Source: Deltaproteobacteria bacterium RBG_13_61_14
Lineage (GTDB): Bacteria > RBG-13-61-14
Length of the DNA stretch: 21,461 nt
NCBI GenBank assembly: GCA_001797815.1
Contig: MGQK01000063.1
Span: 30,313 to 51,773 of the forward strand
Reading direction: 5' to 3'
Shown here in pieces: positions 1 to 7,809 of the stretch (position 1 is its first letter; each line of letters begins with the position of its first letter). The notes below the pieces were generated by a model that worked only from the letters and a program-made list of their open reading frames with translations, ran no database searches and had not been told where the DNA came from. A program made the translations under genes and the position numbers.

Positions 1-624
1 CTTGAAATCCGAGACAAAGACCATCGGCCCGCCTTTGGCGCCGGGCGGGTGGAATTCTTGGAAGGTTTGTTGCGCAACCGGTTGCGCGGGTGAGGTCACC
101 CGCGCCCCTAAAGCCTGTGGAAGTGATGGAACTGGAATGGCTTCGCCGTAGTGGTTCCGGACCTTGGCGGAGGCCGCGCCGGCGAGATCAATCAATTGGT
201 CTTCGGAGCAGGCGCACTGGTCCAGGCTTGAAAACTCATTCGCGCCGGTCTGGATGTCAATCACGTTGGTGGTCAAGATATAGAGCTTGCCCAATTTGCT
301 CAGCTCGCCGGTCACCATCTTCTGGGCCTGGACCAGTTTCCCGATCTCGACCTGGCACATGGTGGAATCGCACAAGTCGGAGATGTTCACGGCCTGACGC
401 TTCATCACTTCCTGGAGCATGTCCTCCTTGATCACAATCAGCCTGGACGATTGGGTCAGTTGATAGCCCATCAGGGAAGTCAAAGTGGCGGCGATGGACT
501 TGTCCACCCCCTCCACCGCCTTGAGCGGATAAACCGCGATGCTGGTCTTGGCCGGAGGGCTGGATTGGGCCAGCAGGAAAATGGTCGTAATGACAAAAAT
601 AAGCCGGATTGGAATTAGCTTCAT
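1..624 (-). CDS. CsgG-like exported protein, 3' end beyond window
   Basis: An open leftward frame runs 208 codons from an ATG at 624 to the window edge without a stop. A GGAG motif lies 9 bases upstream of the ATG. The protein begins with a signal peptide (MKLIPIRLIFVITTIFLLAQS); no cysteine follows it, so it is probably not a lipoprotein. The next 140 residues (TSIAVYPLKAVEGVD, then SRLIVIKEDMLQEVM, VTGELSKLGKLYILT and VIDIQTG) look like the CsgG/TolB-N-like fold seen in outer-membrane-associated proteins that sum up a variable set of factors. That family call is by pattern memory and is moderate. Residues 172-185 are encoded by palindromic repeat DNA and form a low-complexity linker. What follows the linker is cut off. 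It is separated from glnA by a repeat-rich gap and is probably transcribed on its own. Confidence 0.72.
   Translation of the reverse strand, partial: MKLIPIRLIFVITTIFLLAQSSPPAKTSIAVYPLKAVEGVDKSIAATLTSLMGYQLTQSSRLIVIKEDMLQEVMKRQAVNISDLCDSTMCQVEIGKLVQAQKMVTGELSKLGKLYILTTNVIDIQTGANEFSSLDQCACSEDQLIDLAGAASAKVRNHYGEAIPVPSLPQALGARVTSPAQPVAQQTFQEFHPPGAKGGPMVFVSDFK
72..105. repeat. Two overlapping palindromes inside the CsgG-like gene
   Basis: Positions 72-87 read GCGCAACCGGTTGCGC, a perfect 16-base palindrome. Positions 84-93 and 96-105 are perfect 10-base inverted arms (GCGCGGGTGA and its complement) around a 2-base centre. The outer flank CCCCTA matches the tail of other palindromes in this window. 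The host reading frame stays open through the element. Confidence 0.85.
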
Positions 625-649
625 TGGACGTTGCTCCAAGCAGCATCCG

Positions 650-815
650 GGCGCGGCTTGCCGCGCCTCTACATTTGGGCGCTTTGGGCGCGATCAATCG
701 CGCCGCTACTTTCCGCGACCGATGCGCGGTCGCGGCTACCCGGCCTCATATCTTATCTCCGTGCTCTCAATCTTTCCCGACCCACCCTTCGCGCGGACGC
801 AAAGGGCGGGCTACC
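650..815. repeat. Array of four hairpins each followed by CTAC
   Basis: Four inverted repeats lie in a row. Positions 650-667 have 8-base arms GGCGCGGC with a 2-base centre. Positions 687-704 have 8-base arms GGCGCGAT. Positions 713-735 have 9-base arms CCGCGACCG. Positions 781-810 have 13-base arms with two mismatches. Each is followed on the plus strand within 0-2 bases by CTAC. The stems differ in sequence, so structure and tail are kept rather than the arms. The array lies between the 3' end of glnA and the start of the CsgG-like gene. It could act as a transcript-end structure or as a mobile palindromic repeat family. Confidence 0.8.
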
Positions 816-836
816 TATTTTTCTTAAAACCCAGAG

Positions 837-890
837 TTTCTTCTCCTCTTCCCTCTGTGCTCTCCGTGTCTCTGTGGTTAACTCTTCTCT
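837..890. repeat. Intergenic CTCTGTGT-type word repeat, copy 1
   Basis: A pyrimidine-rich stretch directly downstream of the glnA stop contains GTGTCTCTGTGGTTAACTC. A closely related stretch occurs in the opposite orientation at 16222-16263, where it overlaps the start of a TPR lipoprotein gene. No coding or RNA function is seen. Confidence 0.65.
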
Positions 891-895
891 CTTCT

Positions 896-2308
896 TTAGC
901 AATCGAAGTAGAGCGCGAACTCCCAGGGCGTGGGCCGCATGCGGACGGGGTTGACTTCGGCCCGCATCTTGTATTCGATCCAGGTGTCAATCACGTCCGA
1001 GGTGAAGACGTCGCCCTTGAGCAAAAATTCGTGATCTTTTTCCAGGCAGCCCAGCGACTCTTCCAGGCTGCCCGGGGTCTTGGGCACGTCCCGGAGTTCC
1101 TCCGGGTTCAGGCCGTAGATGTCCTTGTCCAGGGGCGCCCCGGCCGGAAGCTTCTTCTGGATCCCGTCCAGCCCAGCCATGAGCAGGGCGGCAAAGGAAA
1201 GGTAGCCGTTGCAGGAGGGGTCGGGGAAGCGGATCTCCGCCCGCTTATCCGAGGGACTCGCGCTGTACATGGGGATCCGGACCGCGGCGGAGCGGTTGCG
1301 GGAGGAGTAGGCCAGGTTGACGGGCGCCTCGAAGCCCGGCACCAGCCGGCGGTAGGAGTTGGTGGTGGGGTTGGTGAAGGCGCAGACCGCGGGCGCGTGC
1401 TTGATGACGCCGCCGATGAAGTGGAGGGCGAGGGTGGAGAGGCCCCCGTATTCGCCGCCGGCGAAAAGCGGCTTGCCGTCCTTCCAGATCGAAGTGTGCA
1501 CGTGCATGCCCGAACCGTTGTCGCCGAAGATGGGTTTGGGCATGAAGGTCACGGTCTTGCCGTGCTTGCGGGCCGCGTTCTTGAGCAGGTACTTGAACCA
1601 CATCAAGTTGTCGCCCATTTGCACGAGCGGGGCGAAGCGGAGGTCGATCTCGGCCTGGCCGGCGGTGGCCACCTCGTGGTGCTGGGCCTCGACCAAAAGC
1701 CCGACCGCTTGCAGGGCCAGCACCATCTCGGTGCGGAGGTCCTGGAGCGAATCCGAAGGCGAGGCCGGGAAATAGCCCTCCTTGTAGCGGAGCTTGTAGC
1801 CGAGGTTGGGGTTCTCCGGCCGGCCGCTGTTCCAGAAGCCCTCGGCCGAGTCCACGCTGTGCATACTCGAGTGCTCGTCCTGAGAGAAGCGGACGTCGTC
1901 GAAGATAAAGAACTCGGCTTCCGGCCCGAAGTAGGCGGCGTCGCCGATGCCGGTGCTTTTCAGGTAGGCTTCCGCCTTGCGCGCGATGTTGCGCGGGTCG
2001 CGGGAATAGGCCTCCTTGGTGATGGGGTCCGCGATGTTGCAGATCAGGCTCAGGGTCGGGTGCTGCATCACCGGGTCCATGACCGCGGTCTGGGGGTCGG
2101 GGATGACCAGCATGTCGCTGGCGTGGATGGGCTGCCAGCCCCGGATGCTGGAGCCGTCAAACCCGAAGCCCTCCTCAAAGGAAGATTCCTTAAGCTGCGC
2201 CAGGGGCACGGAAAAGTGCTGCCACAGGCCCGGGAAATCCATGAACTTGAGGTCTGCCATCACGGCCCCGTGTTTTTTCGCAAATTCAATGACTTCTTTA
2301 GGTTTCAT
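896..2308 (-). CDS. glnA: Glutamine synthetase, type I (GSI-beta-like)
   Basis: This 470-residue protein makes glutamine from glutamate, ammonia and ATP in the cytoplasm; the family forms dodecamers. Visible signatures include [10 protein letters not shown] near residue 48, the metal-binding [11 protein letters not shown] region, [23 protein letters not shown] and RIP near the active site. Tyr398 in [10 protein letters not shown] matches the tyrosine that is adenylylated in the enterobacterial enzyme, so control by GlnE-type adenylylation is possible; no glnE is in the window. The ATG at 2308 is chosen because AAGGA lies 8 bases upstream and the family N-terminus starts there. The frame is open further up to 2413, but that extension is Pro/Arg-rich and unlike the family. 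The gene diverges from the chemotaxis receptor gene. Confidence 0.97.
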   Translation of the reverse strand: MKPKEVIEFAKKHGAVMADLKFMDFPGLWQHFSVPLAQLKESSFEEGFGFDGSSIRGWQPIHASDMLVIPDPQTAVMDPVMQHPTLSLICNIADPITKEAYSRDPRNIARKAEAYLKSTGIGDAAYFGPEAEFFIFDDVRFSQDEHSSMHSVDSAEGFWNSGRPENPNLGYKLRYKEGYFPASPSDSLQDLRTEMVLALQAVGLLVEAQHHEVATAGQAEIDLRFAPLVQMGDNLMWFKYLLKNAARKHGKTVTFMPKPIFGDNGSGMHVHTSIWKDGKPLFAGGEYGGLSTLALHFIGGVIKHAPAVCAFTNPTTNSYRRLVPGFEAPVNLAYSSRNRSAAVRIPMYSASPSDKRAEIRFPDPSCNGYLSFAALLMAGLDGIQKKLPAGAPLDKDIYGLNPEELRDVPKTPGSLEESLGCLEKDHEFLLKGDVFTSDVIDTWIEYKMRAEVNPVRMRPTPWEFALYFDC

Positions 2309-2384
2309 CTGCGTGTCCTTCCCCTCTCCCGTTCCCGGGCGCTCCCCACCCGCCCGCCGGGGCGGTTTTGGTTTTAAGCTGCTT

Positions 2385-2413
2385 GTGTAACATGAAAGCG
2401 GCCTCCAGGTCAA
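2385..2413 (-). promoter_or_regulatory. Possible glnA promoter
   Basis: On the minus strand, TTGACC (2413-2408) is followed after 17 bases by TTACAC (2390-2385), preceded by TG. The -35 match is good and the -10 match poor. It would give a leader of roughly 70 bases for glnA. No NtrC or sigma-54 site was recognised. Confidence 0.35.
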
Positions 2414-2437
2414 GCCGGAAAAATGACCCGGCCGGGC

Positions 2438-2465
2438 TTGACTTCCCTTCCGCCTTAACTATAAT
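2438..2465 (+). promoter_or_regulatory. Sigma-70 promoter of the chemotaxis receptor gene
   Basis: TTGACT at 2438-2443 and a consensus TATAAT at 2460-2465 are separated by 16 bases. The predicted transcript start, near 2472, lies only about 14 bases before the ATG at 2486. No Shine-Dalgarno sequence fits in that leader. Confidence 0.75.
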
Positions 2466-2485
2466 GACGCTAATTATTCTTAATT

Positions 2486-4342
2486 ATGGGCGCCCGAATG
2501 AAGAAATTACTCGATAGCTTACGCGCGGTCTGGAATACCATCAACGGCCGGCTCAGTTACCGCCTGGCCTTTTACATGATGGTGGCCTATCTCCTGCTCA
2601 GCATCGTGATTTACTGGTTCATTTCCAACCTCACCAGCTCGCTGCATGCCGCCCAGATTCAAGGGGTGGAAGAGCGGGGGCTGTCGCTCGCCCGCAACCT
2701 GGCCAACAACGCCCGGTTCGGGGTGTTGACCGGGGATACGGTCATCCTTCGGCAGAACGTGAACGAGCTCAGGAACGAGAACATCGCCTACGCCGTCTTT
2801 TACAACGCTGACGACCAAGTCATTTACCAGGAATACGGGCTCCCTCTTCAGGCCCAAGATTTCGAGTTCCCCTCCGTCCCGGATAATGCGCCCGAAGAAC
2901 CCCGGACCCAGGAAGTTTCTGCCCGGGGCGAACTCCGCTTCCAGGACTTCTGGTATCCGGTCAAGATCGGGATCGGGGAAGCAGACTCCTCCCCGGCGCC
3001 CGGCCCCCTGAACTTCGAATTCCCCGGCGCGCCCGCGGCTGAACCGGAACCAAAAGCCCCGGAGACCGCGGCCGGAGCCACCGAAGCTTCGGCCCCGCCA
3101 CCGGCTCCGGGTGAAGAGTTTTCCCCGGGCCCGCCGCGGTCGCCGCCCTCGCCGGCCGCCGGACCGGCGGCCGCGCCAGCGAAACCCGCCAAGCGGATGG
3201 GCGCGATCCGGCTGGGGTTCTCGACCCAATCCTACTTCGCTCAAAGCCAGCGCAACCGGCTGAAAGGGCAGGGCATCATCCTCTTTATTTTCGTGACCGG
3301 CTTTTTCATCATCCTGCTTTTCAACCGGGTGCTGGTCGGCCCGGTGGCTCTGATGTCCCGGGCGGCCAAGCGAGTCAGCCAGGGCGAGCTGGACGTTACC
3401 GTGGAAGTGCCTTTCTCGGACGAGCTGGGCAGCCTGGGCCAGGCCTTCAACGAGATGACCCGCAGCATCAAGCAGCAGATTGACCGTTCCAAGCTGCTGG
3501 TGGACAACATCGCCAACACCATCACCCTGCTTTCGCAGACCACCGATAACCTCTACAGCATCTCCTCCCAGCAGGCGAGCGGGGCCACCGAGCAGGCCGC
3601 CTCGGTCTACGAGGCCTCGAGCACCTCCAAGGAGATCGCGGCCTCCGCCACCCGGATTGCGGAGAGCTCCGAGGAAGTGACCAAGATCGCGGACACTACC
3701 CGCCGGGTGTCGGAAGACGGCAAGAGCTATCTCCAGAATGCCATCGCCCAGATGCAGGAGGTCAAGGGCAAGGTCAATCAGGTGGCGCAACGGATGGTGG
3801 AACTGGGCGAGCAGTCGCAGAAGATCGGCGGAGTAATTGACATCATCAACGAGATTTCCGAGCAGACCAACCTCCTGGCCCTGAACGCCGCGATCGAGGC
3901 GGCCGGGGCCGGGGAGGCGGGCCGGCGGTTCTCGGTGGTGGCCGCGGAGATCCGCCGCTTGGCCGGCCGGACCCTGGAGGCCACCCAGGTGGTGCGGGAG
4001 CTGATCGAGCAGGTGCAGCACGCCACTAACTCGACGGTGTTGGTGACCGAGGAGAGCCTGAAGGCTTCGGACAAGAGCGCCGAGGCGGTGGACCAGATGC
4101 GCGATTACTTCGGCCACATTCTCTCTCAGGTGGAAAACACCCACCGGGCGGCCACGGAGATCAACCTTTCCACCCGGCAACAGACCACGGCCTGTGAACA
4201 AATGGTGGCCACGGTCATGGAAGTCAGCGAAGTGGCGAACGAAGTCGAGCGCGGCGCCCGGGAGACGGAGCGGGTGCTCTCGGACCTGAAAACCCTGGCC
4301 AACCGCTTGCAGGAGCTGACCGGGGAGCGCTCGGCATTTTAG
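2486..4342 (+). CDS. Methyl-accepting chemotaxis protein
   Basis: This 618-residue membrane receptor should relay a periplasmic signal to CheA/CheW. Segments in order are: TM1 about 27-49; a periplasmic part; a long Pro/Ala/Glu-rich linker about 160-238; TM2 about 264-284; a HAMP domain about 284-338; and a cytoplasmic coiled-coil signalling domain from about 350 to the end. The hairpin tip reads [19 protein letters not shown]. Gly474 stands where enterobacterial receptors have an arginine (Tsr Arg388), and GRRF replaces the usual GRGF. There is no C-terminal CheR-binding pentapeptide. No che genes are nearby, so the partner kinase is encoded elsewhere. The start is uncertain: ATG 2486 has almost no leader, and ATG 2498 (MKKLLDSL) is an alternative. 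Ligand unknown. Confidence 0.94.
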   Translation: MGARMKKLLDSLRAVWNTINGRLSYRLAFYMMVAYLLLSIVIYWFISNLTSSLHAAQIQGVEERGLSLARNLANNARFGVLTGDTVILRQNVNELRNENIAYAVFYNADDQVIYQEYGLPLQAQDFEFPSVPDNAPEEPRTQEVSARGELRFQDFWYPVKIGIGEADSSPAPGPLNFEFPGAPAAEPEPKAPETAAGATEASAPPPAPGEEFSPGPPRSPPSPAAGPAAAPAKPAKRMGAIRLGFSTQSYFAQSQRNRLKGQGIILFIFVTGFFIILLFNRVLVGPVALMSRAAKRVSQGELDVTVEVPFSDELGSLGQAFNEMTRSIKQQIDRSKLLVDNIANTITLLSQTTDNLYSISSQQASGATEQAASVYEASSTSKEIAASATRIAESSEEVTKIADTTRRVSEDGKSYLQNAIAQMQEVKGKVNQVAQRMVELGEQSQKIGGVIDIINEISEQTNLLALNAAIEAAGAGEAGRRFSVVAAEIRRLAGRTLEATQVVRELIEQVQHATNSTVLVTEESLKASDKSAEAVDQMRDYFGHILSQVENTHRAATEINLSTRQQTTACEQMVATVMEVSEVANEVERGARETERVLSDLKTLANRLQELTGERSAF

Positions 4343-4565
4343 GCTCCCCGGAATCGAGCCGATCTAGTCACCACCATTTTAATGAAAAAAGAAACGGAAG
4401 ACCCCAACTTCCTCCTCCTCCGAGAGAAAAAAATCGGGTCGGAGACCTCCCATTTCTGAATGTAATCCAGCTTACACTGAATCCGTAAGCCAGCTCGCAT
4501 TCTTCCTCCCCCGGCTTAAACTGTTCCCTGTCAAACCAAAAGCCCTCCCGCCTCAAGCTTTTTCA

Positions 4566-4616
4566 CCAGTTAGCGGAACTCCGCATCAGAACTGGGGATG
4601 CTACGCCTCTTTTTTT
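4566..4616 (+). terminator. Possible terminator downstream of the chemotaxis receptor
   Basis: CCAGTT (4566-4571) pairs with AACTGG (4590-4595) around an inner GCGGA/TCCGC stem. A run of seven T begins at 4610. The 14-base gap between stem and T-run is longer than in a classical intrinsic terminator, so the call is weak. It lies over 220 bases beyond the receptor stop. Confidence 0.3.
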
Positions 4617-4638
4617 CAAAAATTTCCCCATTTTTTGC

Positions 4639-4666
4639 TTGACAAAACCTTTAGCTCTGGTAAATT
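4639..4666 (+). promoter_or_regulatory. Sigma-70-like promoter upstream of dnaA
   Basis: TTGACA at 4639-4644 is a perfect -35. TAAATT at 4661-4666 is a fair -10, with 16 bases between. It would produce a dnaA transcript with a leader of about 300 bases that includes the DnaA-box pair at 4816-4835, which would allow autoregulation. Confidence 0.6.
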
Positions 4667-4815
4667 AGGCGCGCTTTTAACCAGGGTCCAGGGAGAGCAA
4701 GCGCAAAAACCAGAGAATTCCTTTCAACTTGACCAGGGGGGCAAGCAACGCAAAGTTGTGGGAAAAATCGGGTTCCGGTTCTTGAAGTCGCCTTGAAAAT
4801 AATCTCTTTTTTCGG

Positions 4816-4835
4816 TTATCCACAGCTGTGAATAA
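4816..4835. promoter_or_regulatory. Head-to-head DnaA-box pair upstream of dnaA
   Basis: TTATCCACA at 4816-4824 (plus) and TGTGAATAA at 4827-4835 (TTATTCACA on minus) both match the consensus TTATNCACA fully, with a 2-base GC centre. It is likely a DnaA binding site for origin function, dnaA autoregulation or both. Confidence 0.85.
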
Positions 4836-4972
4836 ACTTGTGTGTATTTCATCATGTTTTCTTGATAACTGAAAGCGGGGCTTAGGTTTTTTATTCGCCT
4901 GCCGGAAATGAGTTCATCCTGGGCAGAAGCGAGAGACTAAGGACCTTGATTCCTTTACCGTGAAGGAGCTCC

Positions 4973-6316
4973 ATGCAAGCGCAACGTCTTTGGCAGGAAG
5001 CGCTGGGACGCTTAAAATCTCGGGTCAGCGATCAAAGTTTCGAAATCTGGCTGAAGCCCCTCACTTCGGTCCGGTGTGAGCAAGCGACCCTGGTGGTGGA
5101 AGTGCCCCATGCCTTTTTCCAGGAATGGATCCAGGATCACTTCGGCGAGGATCTCCTCCATTCCCTCCGCCAGGTCAGCGAGGAAATCCAGCAGATCCGC
5201 TTTGAGGTCAACGAGAACCTGGAGGTCGCGGCCCCGGAGCAACCCCTCCTCCCCCTGCCCCCGCCCAAAACCAAACCTCCGCTGCTTCATCCCGCGCTCA
5301 ACCCACGCTACACCTTCGACCATTTCGTGGTCGGCCGCAGTAACCAGTTCGCCCACGCCGCCTGCAAGGCCGTGGCCGAGCAGCGGCCGCGGCGCTACAA
5401 CCCGCTTTTCATCTACGGCGGTGTCGGCCTGGGCAAGACCCACCTGCTCAACGCCGTGGGCCACCGCATCCTCGAACGCAAGCCCAAGAGCCGGATTGTC
5501 TGTCTCCAGGCCGAGGGCTTCCTTAACGAGCTGATCAACTCCCTGCGGTCCGACCGCATGGCCGAGTTCCGCCAAAAATACCGGCAGAAATGCGACGTGC
5601 TCCTCATGGACGACATCGAGATCCTGGCCGGCAAGGAGCGCACCCAGGAAGAGTTCTTCTACACCTTCAATGGGCTTTACGAATCCGGCAAAACCATCGT
5701 CATCACCAGCGACCGCTTTCCCAAGGACATGCCCGAGCTGGAAGAGCGGCTGCGCTCGCGCTTTGAAAGCGGGATCATCGTGGACATCCAGGCTCCGGAC
5801 CTGGAGACCAAGCTCGCCATCCTGCGCAAGAAGGCGGAAGAAGAGCAGATTCATCTTTCGCCGGAGGTCGCCCTTTTCATTGCCGAGAGCGTGACCAGCA
5901 ACGTCCGCAAGCTGGAAGGATCCCTCATCCGCCTGGGCGCCTTTGCTTCCCTTTCCGGCAGCGACATCACGGTGGACCTGGCCAAGAACATCCTCAAGAA
6001 CATCCTGGACGAAGAAAAGAAAGTGTTCACTCCCGACCTGGTCATGAAAATCGTGGCCGCCCATTTCCAGGTGAAAGTCTCGGACTTGAAATCCGCCAGG
6101 CGCAACCGTTCCTTCGCCTATCCTCGGCAACTGGCCATGTATTTGATCCGCGAACTGATGAACCTGTCCTTTCCGGAAATTGGAAGAACCTTCGGCGGCA
6201 AGGACCATGCCACCGTGATCCATGCCTGCAAAAAGCTGCGCTCGCTCCTGCAGGAAGACGTTGAAACTCAGCGCCATTTGCAGGCGATAAAAAGCGCGCT
6301 GGGCATCCAGGCCTAG
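4973..6316 (+). CDS. dnaA: Chromosomal replication initiator protein DnaA
   Basis: This 447-residue AAA+ ATPase binds DnaA boxes and melts the origin. Domain I spans about 1-85 and begins LWQEALGRLKSRV. A Pro-rich linker of only about 25 residues forms domain II, so the protein is compact. Domain III has Walker A GGVGLGKTH (149-157), Walker B LLMDD (210-214), a sensor-1 region ITSDRFPKDMPEL and the arginine finger in RLRSRF (Arg263). Domain IV ends with the helix-turn-helix signature FGGKDHATVIHACKKL (407-422). DDIEIL replaces the more usual DDIQFL after Walker B, a mild change. The ATG follows GAAGGAG with a 4-base gap. DnaA boxes lie on both sides of the gene and dnaN follows, as in many bacterial origins. 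Confidence 0.99.
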   Translation: MQAQRLWQEALGRLKSRVSDQSFEIWLKPLTSVRCEQATLVVEVPHAFFQEWIQDHFGEDLLHSLRQVSEEIQQIRFEVNENLEVAAPEQPLLPLPPPKTKPPLLHPALNPRYTFDHFVVGRSNQFAHAACKAVAEQRPRRYNPLFIYGGVGLGKTHLLNAVGHRILERKPKSRIVCLQAEGFLNELINSLRSDRMAEFRQKYRQKCDVLLMDDIEILAGKERTQEEFFYTFNGLYESGKTIVITSDRFPKDMPELEERLRSRFESGIIVDIQAPDLETKLAILRKKAEEEQIHLSPEVALFIAESVTSNVRKLEGSLIRLGAFASLSGSDITVDLAKNILKNILDEEKKVFTPDLVMKIVAAHFQVKVSDLKSARRNRSFAYPRQLAMYLIRELMNLSFPEIGRTFGGKDHATVIHACKKLRSLLQEDVETQRHLQAIKSALGIQA

Positions 6317-6607
6317 CTTGTGAATGGATGGGTTGATAAGGTGAGAAAGTGCCTGTGGAAAGAGCTCTGGATAAAGTTTTTCAAGGAAAGATCCCGTTTT
6401 TCTACCGGAGTCTTCTACCGGTCACGCGCACAGGAAAGTGGTTGGATGGCTTGCAGATATCCCGCTGGAAAAGTGATAAAATCGGATAACCATGAGATAC
6501 CCAAAAAAAGTAGTTGTTCACAAATTAACAGGCTCTACTATCATTACTCTCTTTAAAGCTTATATAATAAAACAAGAAGAAGAGGGACGCTGAAACAGGA
6601 GGGTTTC
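6317..6607. other. Predicted replication origin (oriC) between dnaA and dnaN
   Basis: There are four DnaA-box-like sites. TGTGAATGG (6319-6327) and TGTGGAAAG (6354-6362) match 7 of 9 on minus, TCTGGATAA (6366-6374) matches 8 of 9 on minus, and TTGTTCACA (6514-6522) matches 8 of 9 on plus. After the last box comes a short spacer, then CTACTATCATTACT at 6535-6548, which resembles the DnaA-trio of Bacillus subtilis. A/T-rich DNA follows at 6551-6575 and could be the unwinding element. The same A/T stretch contains TATAAT at 6563-6568, which might serve as a dnaN -10 box. Motifs are read directly; function is inferred. Confidence 0.7.
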
Positions 6608-7726
6608 ATGAAATTCACCATCGAGAAGGATGTGTTTCTCAAGTGCCTTTCCAAGCTGCAGGGCATCGTGGAAAAGCGGAGCACCATGCCCATCCTTTCC
6701 AACTCCCTGCTCCGGGTTCTCAAGGGCGAGCTGGAGGTCACCGCCACCGACTTGGAGGTGACGGTGGTGGACCGCTGTGAGATATCGTCCAGCGAGCCGG
6801 GAAGTATCACCCTCAGCGCCAAGAAGCTTTACGAGATCGTCCGCGAACTGCCGGAAGGTCCGCTCGAACTCCGGAGCAAAGAAGATAACTGGGTTGAGAT
6901 CAAGAGCGGCAAGAACCTGTTCGAACTGGTCGGCCTGGGCAGCGATGAGTTTCCCAAGGTCCCGGAGATTTCCCAATATAGCCTGATGGAATTGGATGCC
7001 GCAGTCCTGAAGCAGATGGTGGAAAAAACCATCTACGCCTCGGCCGGCGAAGAATCGCGCTACAGCCTCAATGGCATCTTCCTGGAGAAGAGCGAAGACA
7101 AGAAGGGGCTGCGCATGTCGGCGACCGACGGCCACCGCTTGGCCGTGATTGACCGGGAGATCGAGCCGGCCGCCAAGATGCAACTGGAAAAGGGAGTCAT
7201 CCTCCCTCGCAAAGGCATGGCCGAGGTCAAGAAGATCCTGGAAGGGGTGGACGGCAAGGTCCAGTTCGGGATCAAGGACAACAGCGCCGCGGTCAAAACT
7301 AATGCCACGGTGGTCTTCATGCGCTTGATTGACGGAGAGTTCCCTGAATACCGGCGGGTGATCCCCGAGCCCGCTGAGCGACAAAAGAAAGTCAGCATCG
7401 CCCGCGAGGATTTCCAGCGCACCTTGCGCCGGGCCTCGCTCTTGGTGGACGAGCGGGCCCGGGCGGTCAAGTTCACTTTCAGCCCCAACCTCCTGGTCAT
7501 GGAGGGCAAGAACCCGGGCCTGGGCACCTCCCACGGAGAGTGTGAGATGGAATACAAAGGAGACAAAGTCGAGATCGGCTTCAACGACCGCTATTTCATG
7601 GACATCCTCGCCGTCACCCAGAGCGACAAGATCAAGCTCGAGATCAAGGACGAATTGAGCCCGGTCGTCGTCCTGCCCGATGACGACAGCCGCTACTTCT
7701 GCATCGTCATGCCCATGCGTTTGTGA
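6608..7726 (+). CDS. dnaN: DNA polymerase III sliding clamp, beta subunit
   Basis: This 372-residue protein forms the ring-shaped dimer that tethers DNA polymerase III to DNA. The length and three repeated subdomains of about 120 residues each are standard. Recognisable pieces are MKFTIEKDVFLKCLSKLQGIV at the start, RSTMPILSN, SATDGHRLAV in the middle domain, DGEFPEYRRVIP, and the C-terminal VMPMRL, which is the usual clamp ending. The ATG follows AGGAGG by 6 bases, an excellent ribosome site. The gene lies directly after the predicted origin and is followed by alr rather than the common recF-gyrB. Confidence 0.99.
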   Translation: MKFTIEKDVFLKCLSKLQGIVEKRSTMPILSNSLLRVLKGELEVTATDLEVTVVDRCEISSSEPGSITLSAKKLYEIVRELPEGPLELRSKEDNWVEIKSGKNLFELVGLGSDEFPKVPEISQYSLMELDAAVLKQMVEKTIYASAGEESRYSLNGIFLEKSEDKKGLRMSATDGHRLAVIDREIEPAAKMQLEKGVILPRKGMAEVKKILEGVDGKVQFGIKDNSAAVKTNATVVFMRLIDGEFPEYRRVIPEPAERQKKVSIAREDFQRTLRRASLLVDERARAVKFTFSPNLLVMEGKNPGLGTSHGECEMEYKGDKVEIGFNDRYFMDILAVTQSDKIKLEIKDELSPVVVLPDDDSRYFCIVMPMRL

Positions 7727-7734
7727 AAGGAATG

Positions 7735-7792
7735 GTATTCCGTATTTCGTATTGCGTATTTTGGATTAGGCGAAATACGTAATACGGAATAC
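7735..7792. repeat. Inverted repeat of CGTATT words between dnaN and alr
   Basis: Arms 7735-7756 and 7771-7792 are 22 bases each with two mismatches, and the loop is 14 bases. The first 12 bases (GTATTCCGTATT) pair perfectly. The arms are built from repeats of CGTATT. The element fills nearly all of the 83-base gap, ending just before alr, which has no Shine-Dalgarno sequence. There is no T-run, so a classical terminator is not supported. Confidence 0.85.
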
Positions 7793-7809
7793 ACAATACG
7801 ATTCTCCCC

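Larger units (their letters stand above)
4343..4972. other. Gene-free region upstream of dnaA
   Basis: No convincing protein or RNA gene lies in these 630 bases. rpmH, often found beside dnaA, is not here. The left half is mixed in composition and holds a weak hairpin at 4566-4595. The middle has a promoter at 4639-4666. The right half has an inverted DnaA-box pair at 4816-4835 next to A/T-rich tracts. The GAAGGAG before dnaA ends only 4 bases from its ATG. Confidence 0.7.

Noticed and set aside
539-2377. Long open frame on the plus strand opposite glnA
   Set aside because: It is antisense to a certain glnA, is Val/Gly/Arg/His-rich with no domain, and arises from GC-rich codon bias.
2309-2413. 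Upstream extension of glnA by 35 codons
   Set aside because: The extension is unlike the family N-terminus, overlaps the proposed promoter, and the ATG at 2308 has a good ribosome site.
2519-4201. Long minus-strand frame opposite the chemotaxis receptor
   Set aside because: Antisense shadow; low-complexity Arg/Leu/Gly composition and no ribosome site.
4749-4762. Possible third DnaA box upstream of dnaA (GTTGTGGGAAAAA)
   Set aside because: At best 7 of 9 on the minus strand with mismatches in the A/T half; not counted.
5012-6277. Long minus-strand frame opposite dnaA
   Set aside because: Antisense shadow of dnaA with no recognisable family.
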